A DNA stretch of 64,000 nucleotides, from positions 496,001-560,000 of the forward strand of contig JAQFVV010000288.1 in NCBI GenBank assembly GCA_028023455.1. Reading direction: 5' to 3'. Position numbers and translations under genes: made by a program. Each line of letters opens with the position of its first letter. Position 1 is the first letter of the stretch. This DNA comes from Epiperipatus broadwayi. Its lineage: Eukaryota > Onychophora > Udeonychophora > Euonychophora > Peripatidae. The notes below the pieces were generated by a model. That model was not told the origin of the DNA and ran no database searches. It was given only the letters and a program-made list of their open reading frames with translations. Below are positions 41,040-52,678 of the stretch, in pieces.

Positions 41040-42790
41040 ATGGGTCTTGGTACCAAGAAAATAATGGAGGGCCCTGTATATTTTAAAAATCCCTCCATGA
41101 TACAGTCTGCAAGGTATGCGGAATTTTTTGCAGCTTTCACTAACATGCTAGCAAAATTCCAAGAGGTCATGAAAATAAAAATTGAAAGGGGGTTTGAAGA
41201 AAGTGAGCGGAAGATCACCAAACTCCAGGAAAGTTTGAAGGTCAGAAATAGGGAAGTAGAAAAAGAGCAGCAAGAAAGTTTAGAGGGGGTAAAATCACAT
41301 GCAGCCATAGAGACACCAGTAATAGGACAAGGAAGAAGCATGAATATCTGGTAGGAAAGGCTGTTGGTTCAAAGATGGTGGAAGTTATAATCTTGGGGAC
41401 CTGTGGAATAGAACAGGATGAAGTGGGAATGAAAGGTCTGAATGAGGTAGAGAATTTAGAAGTAGAAAATATGGGGCTCTTGGAAATTCCAAAGGGAGAA
41501 ATAGACCAAGCTACATTGGATTTGGTGAATGGCTGAGAGAAAGCAAAAGAGATGATCGATGAACTCAAAAGGTTCCATCAATGGCAACAGAGATTTCATG
41601 TGATCTATTGATAAAGCCAGTCACTATTAGGAAGGGTCTGAAGGTAAAGGAGGAGGACTTGATATCTACCATTTGTAAGCCCACCTGCCAAGACCAGGGT
41701 GATCAGCCAATTGGGCTGATACCCTTGTCTGTAGAGACCATTGTGAGGTCTGCCAAGATGAGATTAGAAAGGCTGGAGACACAACTGAGCCCCCAATTTT
41801 TCATGTTATACCTGAAAAGAGTGATGTGGCAGATAAAACTAATCATGTGTTGCTAGAAGCTATGACAGATAAAGAAACAAAAGCAGAGGCTAGCTATGAG
41901 GATAGGCAGGTATCAATAGGAAATTTGTTGGTAGAGGTACCCCAAATAACTAAAATGAATCAGTCATTACAGGTGGCCAAGTCCAGACAGGTTCTAATTG
42001 GATCTGAAATCATTAATCCCACAGCTCATCATTACCTAAAGGTCTGTGATGTAGGTTACTTAGACAGTAGTCCCATGATTAGATGGAGTGTGGCACTACA
42101 GAGGCTCAAGTGTAGGATGTTGTACTGCCTGGTCTGCAAAATAGAATCCCAGATATCTTCTATAGACATCCAGCAAAATTTGTATCATACCATCTATCCA
42201 TGAAAGACCAACAGTTGGCATTGGGGGCAAATAAAAAAGATATAAATAGTATACCGCTATTCAGACAGGGGTGTAAGGTTATCAATAACAGTAATGGGAA
42301 GCTATTAAGGTAACCGATTGTAGCTCCTGAACTAAAGCATCTGATTTGATGTGAACTTTGGAGAGCTGAGGAAGCTATTAGGCAATTTTGCTGGGCTGAT
42401 TCACAGGTCAACCACTTGACAATGTTCCCCAAGGAACCACCAGATAAGGCTTCCATTGGGTTTCTTTTGTCATGTTTGCACTTTTGGAAAATTAAATTAA
42501 TGCCTGGTCAAAATGTCATCAGATTCCCATCATATTGCCAGTTAGAGATTGGTGCACTGCCAAGATCAGGTTCAAACCAAAAACTATGAGAATGATGCCA
42601 AAGGGAGAACACTCATTTGTAGTTAAGGTGTTGAAAGATAAGGTGTTGATAGATAAGGTGTTGAAAGATAGGATGGTGAAAGATAAGGTGTTGAGAGATA
42701 GGGTGTTGAAGGATAAGATGATGATTGTAGGTGTCTACCATTGCCATAGATTAAAACTGTGTATGAATCAATCCCATGATTCTACCTAAA
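41040..42790 (+). pseudogene. Degraded gag/pol-like retroelement remnant
   Basis: The first frame (41040-41354, ATG start) encodes a charged helical segment, AEFFAAFTNMLAKFQEVMKI, followed by IERGFEESERKITKLQESL. Its pattern matches the helical part of the Gag-like protein at 28424. Later short frames (41581-41856, 41826-42203, 42535-42789) shift frame repeatedly. One has VRDWCTAKIRFKPK, which weakly recalls the W-C-x2-C zinc finger region of integrases. The block is GC-richer than its surroundings, as decayed coding DNA would be. No LTRs identified. Assignment is inference. Confidence 0.4.
42625..42727 (+). repeat. 15-bp tandem repeat (GTGTTGAAAGATAAG type)
   Basis: About seven units reading VLKDK with variants (VLIDK, RMVKDK, VLRDR) in the frame of the surrounding remnant. 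It is a minisatellite born inside former coding DNA. Confidence 0.85.
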
Positions 42791-42849
42791 CAATCGTGCA
42801 TGTACAAGGATCAAACCTCTACCTTTCCCCTTGTAAATTAAACTAACCA

Positions 42850-45800
42850 AACCTGGGACTTTTACTAACTACATATAATTAATTTTATATTTGTTTTAAT
42901 CACTTTATAAATATAAAATTTTCTTTTATAAATTAGTTTAAGTAGACAGTGTCTTTTTTTAACTATTTCTTTATCTATTTTATATCAGTTTTCGTGTGGG
43001 GTGGAGTATGAGAGTATTAACAGAGAAAAGTGTAGGACATGTTCAGACAGGAGTAAAATTTTAAATTTGGTCATTTGGATGAAAACCAAGATTTGATCAT
43101 TGTATAATTAAAATTAAGTAAAGGCATTTTTTTTTGTTTTTTAAGTAAATTTGGGGATATGAAATGGTCAGTGTCATTCATCTGTCCATTTCACATATTT
43201 TACCCACACACCCATCTGTCTGTTTCACATATTTTATCCACACACCTATCTTTATGCCAGGTTTAAACCCTCTCAGAGTACCCATTTAAATAATCTCAAA
43301 TTATTATATATGTAAAATCATGTATATATATGTGAATGGTATGTCTATAATTTAATAGTATATGTATATTCATTTTTAAAATATTTTACTTTAAGAAATA
43401 TTTTCATTTAAATTATTTAACCAATTTTATTGTTATATTATTGAAATCGTATATGTATACAAGCCATTTCCTGTGTTATTCTGCCTGTATGGTAATAAAA
43501 TTTGTTTTCCACTAATCATCAAAGAAACATAATTTTTGTAAACAACTTTTTATGAGGTCACACAATAGTCCTAAAATTGCGTGAACTTCATTTTCTAAAT
43601 CTAAAATGCTAATAACAATTCAATAAACTGCTGGGATAAAAAAGTAGAAAAACTAAATCTAAATTAGTTGAATAGTTTTTTCTACTAGTTGTAGCTATTA
43701 AATATATTTTTCTAAAATAAACAAATGCAGACAAGCTTGTAAAATTAAACAGGTGGCCAGAGTTAAGAAAGATATAAATACCTAAAGTTTTGTCACCGCA
43801 GAGCAATCAGATACATATTAAGTTAATTATAAGCAGAACCCACATCCATTTTATTTTCAAAATGATGGGGTAGGCCAGCAATTGCTCACTGCTCCTGCCC
43901 TTGCAGTTAATGGAGAAGAACTTTGATCCAATAAAATATAATGCCATACACCAGCAAAGCTGCCCATGGAAAAGACTCCATTAACTTCAAATCATCACCA
44001 AAAGTGTCAACTTATTATCATCCCAAGTGCCAGACCTGTGAATAAAACAACTAAATGGTAAATTGATAAATTTTCTCTCAGAGCTCTGTTCATAAACTGT
44101 GACTTTCATTCTTTATCTAAAAAGCTAGCTATTTATTAAACCTGCCTACTAAACACCTTTTTTAAAAGTCTAAAAAGAAAGCTGAAAATGTTAATGTTTA
44201 AATCTTGTCTGAATGTAAAACTTATAATAGTGAATTCTGTTAAAATGTAAAACTCTAATCTATTTTAAATGAAATGTTTAATTTTCTGTGGTCTTTTATG
44301 CCTATTTCTATTCTTTTCAATTCCCTCTATAATTTTATTATTTTAATATATGTATTTAATATGCCAAATAACTTGAAACCACAGGTATTTATATATATAA
44401 TTTTACCTTATTGCTCTGCAGAGATAATTTCAAATCTTTGCTATAATAAATATTAAATATTTGAATTATTATTTTTCTCACTCTTTGTTTCGAGATATTA
44501 TTATTTTACTGATTAATTTTGGGTATTAATAATAATCAGTCGTTCTCTAGTTAAAATTGTAGTTTGCTTAACTCTAGTTATAAATTATAACTATTTATAT
44601 ATGTAACTCATACATCATAGGAACTAGCCACATATATATTCTCAAGGCATATTTCAATGTTTTATTCATAATTGTCCCTCAAATATGCTTTGTCTTCCTT
44701 AGATTTATATATGTTAGAAATACAGGTGATAATCTTAAACTAGATTACTAATTAATTTAGTCCCTAAATAGTATATTTTAAATACTAAATTTGAGAACTG
44801 GGTTGTATAGATATGCAGATAGACGCTATCTATTTTTAATGCATGCTAATATAATTTTACGTATTTGCATTATATATGTATAAGTTGTACATGTGTCTCC
44901 TTACTAAATATGCAATGTACATTTATCTGCTTGTTGCATGATTATTGATGAATTGCTGGCAGAGGTCACACTTATATACTTAGTCTGGGTAAAGCTCATA
45001 CTTTTAGAACTATGGCACAAGGATCTAGATTATTCATAATTATTGCTTATCTGACTCCCTGAACTATTAATGTTCCTATTTGTAGCAAGTTGAGGGAAAA
45101 CACGCCTTTGTGGCTGAAGCCCATGTATAATGACCCATTCACCCTTTCCAGCTTTATTAATATTTTAATATGTGCCATAGAGTATATAGGTAAACCTATT
45201 ATAAACCAGTTTTCTCTTTCTTTATATTAAATGTTTATCTAGCATTAGTGTATGCCCTAATCTAGGTTAATATGGTAATCTGTGTATCTGTGAGCCTGGT
45301 TAAGTGCTCAACTTAACTTGATATAGATAGATGTCATAGGAGCGCTATTAAGTTAGTTATATAACTGTGGCTATAAAGTTCCATATGATTTAGCAGACTA
45401 CAAAAGAGCTATACTTTTGGCATATTAATATAGGCATAAACTTTCATACCACAATACTCTTTATTGAATACCTAAAATGAGACAATATGTAACTTTAATC
45501 TCCTCAGTTATGCAACGCCTGCAAGCGTAATCTCTCACATTCTCATTATATAATTGTGTATATTTTAATTTCACTTTTTGTTATTGTTTTATTAAATTAA
45601 TATTTAAAATATAACTCGTTTTCATATCTTTATTGTCCGTGAGTTCACATCATTATATCCATATGTAGATCATTCTATTAAATTTGATAATTAATCAGTT
45701 AGTCTTATGTGTGCATATTTGACCAAATCAGTGTTAAGTTAGCTAATTTACGAGTCTTTTATTCCACAGTGAGTGACTGCTGGACCGAGGTTAAATTGAA

Positions 45801-45968
45801 TGTCTGTGTAAGATGGGAAATGTCATCCATAGGGTATTAGATCATTGAGCAGAAGTTAAAGGATTGAATGTTGGCTGGGTTCTAGATCTCAGCATCCGGA
45901 TTCAATCAGCTTTAGTGTATTTTGCCTGTATTCTACCTTTTATTACGTGGAGAGACAATTCTTACTGT

Positions 45969-45971
<3 letters not shown>
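42850..45971. other. AT-rich region, no genes recognised
   Basis: A short duplicated phrase at 43178-43250 (tttcacatattttacccacacacc...) is the only repeat noticed. No RNA gene or protein homology seen on either strand. Confidence 0.6.

Positions 45972-46046
<75 letters not shown>
45972..46046. repeat. (TA)n microsatellite at the left edge of LTR element C
   Basis: An uninterrupted TA run that ends exactly where the element's TGTAACTGAAGG begins. Confidence 0.97.
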
Positions 46047-46049
<3 letters not shown>

Positions 46050-49000
46050 AACTGAAGGACTTGCTGAATGCTGCATTCCATTTAAATTGAAGAAAGAAGG
46101 TTTCAAACATTGGTGCCATTTTGTAACTAATGGAATTTTGACAATGTTGGTGATGGTTAGAATGATTAATCTGATCTGATGAAAAATCTAAAATCTAATT
46201 TAGTTTGATCTAGTCTAGCTCAATCGGGTTGTCATTATGTAATAAACCATCACGAAATACAAATAATCTCTCTTAAAGTCTAATTTGTTTAAGCTATATA
46301 TATATGAAACGAAAGAATAATGAGACTATCTGCTCCAGACATCAACAAATCCATCACAATTACAATATAAACTGCAATGAGCAGTGAAACTGTCTACTAT
46401 TGCCCTAGACAATAACATATGATTAGGTTAACTACTTGATTATTAATTTAATGAAAATCCAATCCAACCAATAACTAACACAGATTTCAATACACTTTAT
46501 TAATCTATTGCTATTGTAACAATTTAAATCTACTTTATTATTTAAAGATGCTGCATTTTATCTTAACGGATAAGCTTCTAAATACCTATAATTGTATTTT
46601 GCAAAACATTTACATATAGACACTGTTCAAATATCAAAACAAAATAATACTTGACTCAAATATATATCTGGTTCAATAAAAGCTAAATAGAAAGTATAAA
46701 CATTCGTTTCAATAAGCGATACACAACTCTTTCTACTTTAACATTTAATTAATACTTTTCTATTGACATCAACTGGTTATAATATCATTTTATAAACACT
46801 TTGAAAAATTATGCACTCATTTAAATGTTTAAACAAATTAATCTACGTCTAGTTTACTTAAGAAGCTATAAAATAATTTACAAATAATTTATTCATATCT
46901 TCCAATAAAGTGATACTTACTTATTGCTTCGTTTATGTGTTTAAAGTAGAATAAATACTTCACTAGCCTTATTATCAACACTCTATTAGCTCATTTCTAA
47001 CTCTACAATGTCCAACCACATTACATAAAAGATATATTAAATTTCTATTGGATGTTTATTCACCTATGAGTACTAATGTTATTTATTTGAATCTTTAAAC
47101 AATTGAATATAAAATGGGTTGGCAATAATTAAAATACATGGTTATAATTTAGATTTATCCCAATTTAAAGATAATATTCAAGTAAACTATTCGACAAAGT
47201 TTGTACTCTTTATTCTAGAGAAATTTAAAAAAAATATCTAAGATTAGTTATTCTGAACTAACGATAAAGCACGATCTATTTTGATCTTTATGACGGAATC
47301 AGACAAACATGAAATGATTGATTTTGTACTATTAACTAAGATAAATGATAATATATATATATAATTTTCGAATGCAAATACAAATATAAAATTCATATGG
47401 GAACAAAATAAAATACTAATAAGCAAAACATACCGTATCTTATATTCTAACTTACTTACCAAACTGAGTTCGAACCTTGCTATTTAATAGCTACATCATC
47501 TCATGCAATCCAAATAAAATAATTAAGCTTAGTCTTGGTATTTAAATTAACTCAATTTATTGGATTATATAAAAGAAAATTGACAAGATTAATTATAAAA
47601 TATATCAAAAATTACTTTATATTTCAGATTGGTTAACTAAATAAAAAAATGATAAAATGACTATATGTATCACTAAATGTGTTGCGACACAAAAACGACA
47701 AAAAAAAAATGAATGGAGAGAGAGAGAGATCTTTGGATATCTTATTGAAAACTTTATATGTAAAAGATATCAAATATATGAAATATGATTTGAGATCGGT
47801 CTTTTTGTTTATCAAAATAATGACCGATAAATGATTATGAAACAATATATCTGAATCTCCTGTCTAATCGATGTTTTAACTAAATTTCACACATGCAATC
47901 CATCAGATCACATATATAAAAAAAAACAAATATCGGATTGTGTTAATATATATAATTAGATAAAAGTTTAAATGATTAATAAATGAATCCAATCATTTTC
48001 ATTTAATAAATTCTATTACTCTTTAAAATAATTTAAATAGAATACATATCATCCTTTTTTTTTAATACATAAAAAAAAAATTATTACACGCATATTATAT
48101 ATATATAAAAAATCATACCATATATATATAAGAGTCTGTTCGTTTTCCTATTTATTGGTCCATTGACTGACTTATCCTCAGTTTTTATGACATGAAGAGA
48201 AGTTTATTTCTAAGAAGTAATAACTTGAACTTTACAATGCTTCATTAACAGTACTTTTCTTTTCCAGAGAGGAGAGTGCGATTCGATTAGCCTTTTATGA
48301 TGTGAATTAATTTAGATGATCCTGTGTTCCTTTGCTTATGAGACGATGTTTAAGTAAATCCATTGATAGTTATAAGCCAAACTTTAAACCAGAAACATCT
48401 TTGTTTCCTTTTTTTTAAAAAAAAACTAGAATAGCCGATTTTATATAAAGCATTTTTTTTTCTTCGTAGGTTTCTTTTTTTTTTTTTACATTTTATCCTG
48501 CCGTCGCTCCCTTTTGGGGAATCCTTCACAGCTGCCATTCAAAAGACTGAACGGCAGATAATTTAAGTTATTTTTTCATGTTTTATAGTTTAACAGTTAA
48601 AATGAATATTGAAGAATTTTTTTTTTTTAAAGAATATGAAAAACACGTCCTTTTCTAGCAATGACAAAAAGATGATTGATTTTCTCATAGTAAGTTGTGT
48701 CTTTTTTATATCTTCTCTTTCTAACATTCTGGTTACTTAACAACCAATCAATTTTACTCCAAAAATCCTCAATGCCAAACGAAATTATTACAGTAGTTTT
48801 CGCGCGTAAGTTTGTAGTTAAAGATACATGGCAATGAAATCCAAATTCCATTAGATTTCTCATATTATTTGTAAACTAAAATATAAAATTGACATTACAA
48901 ATAATTTACACATATATATATATATTTTTTTTTAATAATAATATTTTTTAAATTAATTTATAAACAAATATACATAACAAAAACATTGAATTGTATGTAA

Positions 49001-49373
49001 TAGAGTTACTATGAACGACTGTATTAATATACATGAAATATGTAAAATAATATCGATCCTATTTAAGTAAACTTATATTGTACTGAATTGTTTTTAAAAT
49101 TTATTTATTTACCTATGTGTTTTTTCTGAGTTTGATTATAGCGAATTTATTATTATTATTTTTTTATTTTAAGTTAGAATCAATAGTAAACAATTCTATT
49201 TAAAAGCTTTAGGTTGCCATGGTGATCAATTTAAATCCATATTTCCAAGCTCTTCCATTATCTATCTATCAAGCAAAAGAAAAATCAACCAAGATCAACA
49301 AACTTTTTTTTATTTATTTATTTATTTTTTTATTTTTTTTTTAATACTTGGATCATCGATCTGAATATTCACA
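46047..49373 (-). repeat. LTR element C, 3' LTR (left)
   Basis: On the minus strand it starts TGTGAATATTCAGATCG (49373) and ends CAGTTACA (46047). It matches 52679-55987 throughout. A TATA-like word (minus strand CTTTATATAAAATCGG) lies near 48440-48450. No substantial coding frame. Confidence 0.87.
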
Positions 49374-49391
49374 ATATCTCCCCTCTACAGA
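49374..49391 (-). promoter_or_regulatory. Polypurine tract of LTR element C
   Basis: Minus strand CTGTAGAGGGGAGATAT lies immediately upstream of the 3' LTR start TGTGAA. The AGAGGGGAGA core is a typical plus-strand primer of LTR retroelements. Confidence 0.75.
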
Positions 49392-50802
49392 GAAAAAAAA
49401 AAATAAAGACACTTTTTCCTTTCTCTAAAATCATTAAGCATTTTGACTTCAGTATAGATAAATGTTTATCATTTCCATCTGTCTTGATTTTCACATCATT
49501 TAAAATGTTAGTCAAAAATTTCAAATATACTGTCCTCATTAAAGCAATATGGAATTCGTTCATTCCATTTATCCTTATCTAATTGGTGTACCTACATGCA
49601 TTTTTTTTGATAAAATTTATATTGGATTTCACAATTAAATTATTACATCTTTACATTTTTCTCTGCAACTTTCTTGACAACAATGCTCTAAACTTAGAGT
49701 CAAACAAGAAAATCATTTAGTACTTGCTTCATACAAGCCAAATATATTATAGAACAAAATTCACCTATAAGCCAAATATTATTGGTTATTCTCTAAGAAC
49801 CACATATCTTTATTGCATTGTCAAAAATATATATTCATATGTTTTATTTTCTTAAAACTTAACAATAGCTTTTATTATTATTATTTCTTTTTTTTTAGAC
49901 ATATCTGTAGTTTATTTCAGTGACACTACTATGGGCCTAAACTTTGAACATTCAATATTGTCATAAAATGAGAATATAACTTTAATAAATATCTTATTTT
50001 TATTCAATTCCTGCTTTGGACATTGAAAATATTAGCTTTTAAAGTCACTTTTCCTATAAGATAATCTAAACAAATGAAAATTAACTCATACAATGAGCTG
50101 GAGATTCAAAACAAAAGAGATATCCCATTTTTAAATCACTTCTAATACTAAAGTAAACTGACCAAATGTTAATCAAATCTAATTTTAATTTCTGGAGGAT
50201 TTAACAACTACTTTACAAATTAAGCTGTGCTCTACAGTGATGCTAATCAGGGACATTTATGTTTGAATAGCTTTATTTCATACAGGTTAGGGAAACTACT
50301 AAACATTTCTCTTTAAAATTATAACCCATATCAAAAGATAAATCCTGCCATCAAGGATTTCTTCCTACCTGCTACTTCATAATAAGTCTGGGACATCTGT
50401 CGACTCAGACTTCAATATAATTTTATATAGAGTTATGAGCCACAACACACATTTATAGTTCTGCCAACTTCCTCAAAGAAAAGACTTAACCATACAAATA
50501 TTTACAATTTACAAATAGCACAAACATTAAAATCCTACACTCCACATCTCCAATGCATTAAATCACACATTCATCATCATCAGTCAATTTACAAGGTCTA
50601 TTATTAAATAGCATTGGTATACTATACAATGAAAATTTTCAAAAGTACTTTGACTATAAATATTTCTCACTCTGATTTTTTTTTTTTTTTTTAGTCTTTA
50701 TATGTTTATCTACACTATTACTAATGACTTTTGGTCATAATAATAAATATCATGAAACATGCCAACAAAGTTACTTTAGTGAATGTTTTTTGTTTTTTTT
50801 TT
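49392..50802. other. Non-coding interior of LTR element C
   Basis: 1.4 kb between the pol remnant and the polypurine tract. I see no env-like or other protein, only AT-rich sequence with poly(T) runs. Confidence 0.6.
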
Positions 50803-50976
50803 TTAATTGGGTGGTGCTACTGGCTTTAAGCTTCGGGCATTGAAGGTACCTTTTTCACCTTCAGAGGTGTCTATGAGAAATGCATTCTCCCCCACTTTTC
50901 TTTTTATTTGGAATGGTCCCTCATATACATTCAAAAACTTTTTGAACTTATAATTCTGCGGGTCACTGATTTGTCT
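50803..50976 (-). pseudogene. Integrase C-terminal (GPY/F module) remnant of pol
   Basis: The minus strand reads RQISDPQNYKFKKF, then LNVYEGPFQIKRKVGENAF, then a segment ending FNARSLKPVAPPN with a stop at 50803-50805. The Y-x-GPF signature followed by the N-x-F/Y-L and F-N-x-R-x-LKP pattern is characteristic of the end of Gypsy-type integrase. A stop codon precedes RQISD and nothing upstream resembles the integrase core, RNase H or reverse transcriptase, so pol was deleted between Gag and this tail. Confidence 0.8.
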
Positions 50977-51341
50977 CTACTTTACATAAATATGTTCTCA
51001 TATAAATCATTTATTTTCCAATCATACACAAATTCATTAATACATTAGTCAAATCATGGGTCAGTGAGGAAATCATGCCATCTAAATTTATCAAATCAAT
51101 ATTAGTCTTTTTCTCTCTCCATGTACTTCTCGACTACCTTCAATATTTCTGAACAAAATAACAGAGAAATGTTACTATTAACATTATCATCTACTGTATA
51201 GTTATACTTACTATAACTTTTCTCAAGAAACATATTCTTACAACATTTTTCGAAGGATTTACCTTCCTTTCCTTTTACTGTATTACCATAAAATTCTCCT
51301 TGAAATAACTGCTTAACATACTTTTTATAATAAATGTTATC

Positions 51342-52367
51342 TTACTGTATATTTATGGACCTAACTTTTTCCATACTTATTTTCCATCTTTCCTTTGCAT
51401 TATGATACATATTTTTAAATCTTCCTGTTACTCGTTTACACTCTATATAATTTCCAAAGTTACCTTTCAAATTTTCAACTCCTTTGGATTTAACTTTATT
51501 TATTAACCATGCATCATCTATCATTTTCTGACTATCCTCAGTCTTTATGTTTCTACTTGGTTGTAATAGCTCAACATTTGAAAGTTTCTTATTTAAATTA
51601 CTCTGCTCATCAATATACTTTCTTTTTACTAAATCATCAGAATAATCTATTTTTACCCTTTTAAATCTTTCAATCATCGTTACTTTTTCTAAAGGCATCT
51701 GTTCTAATGTTTTGTAATTTACTATGTTTGCTTCATTACATTTTACCTTCATATTCGTCTGTATATCACTTAGCTCTCTTTTGATGTCATTTATCTCCAA
51801 TGCGGTTGCTTTCTGGGTATCTACATAAGCTTGTTCAATTTTAAAACATCTTTCCTCCAAACTTTGATATTCAATTTTACAGCTTTTAACTTCGGCTTCT
51901 AAAATGTTAAGCCTGATATCTATGTGTTCTTGTGACTTATCTATATGATCACTCAATTCATCAAACCTACAACTATATTTATCATTTAATTCTTCCAACC
52001 GAGTATCTAAGCTATACTTAAATTCATCAAACTTGGTATTAGTAGCATTTAACTCGATTTTATATAAGTCAATTTTAATATTTACATCTTCTCTGAGTTC
52101 TTTATTTTCTTTGATCATATCACCCAGTTTATTATTCATGTCTTCTCTTAACATTTGATTATCTTTACTTATATCACTAACTTTATTACTTATATCACTA
52201 TTCATATCACTAAATTTATTGTTTATAACACTAAATTTGGTATTTATATCTTCAAATTTATTATTTATGTCACTTTTCATATCACCCATCTTTTCCATTA
52301 ATTCTTTCAGAATTGGATACAAATCAACTTCAGGTTTGGATAATGCTTCTGTCTTATTGCTTTCCAT
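51342..52367 (-). CDS. Gag-like coiled-coil protein of LTR element C (341 aa)
   Basis: An intact frame from ATG (52367) to stop, starting about 290 bases after the primer-binding site, where Gag should lie. Residues ~25-110 contain repeats of the type D-I-N-N-K-F-x-D / I-S-N-K-V-S-D, and the segment to ~200 is continuously helical with heptad spacing, so a long coiled coil is likely. The C-terminal third (residues ~225-341) is basic and ends KERWKISMEKVRSINIQ. There is no CCHC knuckle and no protease motif. Coiled-coil N-terminal Gag regions are common in invertebrate Gypsy-type elements. Intactness suggests recent activity or a role in trans. Confidence 0.68.
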   Translation of the reverse strand: MESNKTEALSKPEVDLYPILKELMEKMGDMKSDINNKFEDINTKFSVINNKFSDMNSDISNKVSDISKDNQMLREDMNNKLGDMIKENKELREDVNIKIDLYKIELNATNTKFDEFKYSLDTRLEELNDKYSCRFDELSDHIDKSQEHIDIRLNILEAEVKSCKIEYQSLEERCFKIEQAYVDTQKATALEINDIKRELSDIQTNMKVKCNEANIVNYKTLEQMPLEKVTMIERFKRVKIDYSDDLVKRKYIDEQSNLNKKLSNVELLQPSRNIKTEDSQKMIDDAWLINKVKSKGVENLKGNFGNYIECKRVTGRFKNMYHNAKERWKISMEKVRSINIQ

Positions 52368-52656
52368 TTTTATTTACTATTTATGTCAAATATAATATCT
52401 CTATTTTATTTTTCCTTTTTAATAAATTGCTAAATACTTTACTTTTATTTATTTTTACATAAAACATATCTATCCGTTCAATCCAACAGCTGCGAACAAA
52501 ATCCAGAAAGAACGACAACAATAAAATTGCTAATATTTTATTTAAACCTATGATATAATATAATCACCTATATAACTCCACCAATGCATACAAACACAAT
52601 ACCACATTTTAGCATCTATATGAGACTCAAACTTGGGTCTTTAATTGGTTATTTCG

Positions 52657-52674
52657 GCCTGAGTTGGCGCGCCA
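52657..52674 (-). promoter_or_regulatory. Primer-binding site of LTR element C
   Basis: On the minus strand TGGCGCGCCAACTCAGGC begins four bases after the 5' LTR end. TGG pairs with a tRNA CCA end. Matching it against tRNA 3' ends would name the primer. Confidence 0.75.
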
Positions 52675-52678
52675 TTTT

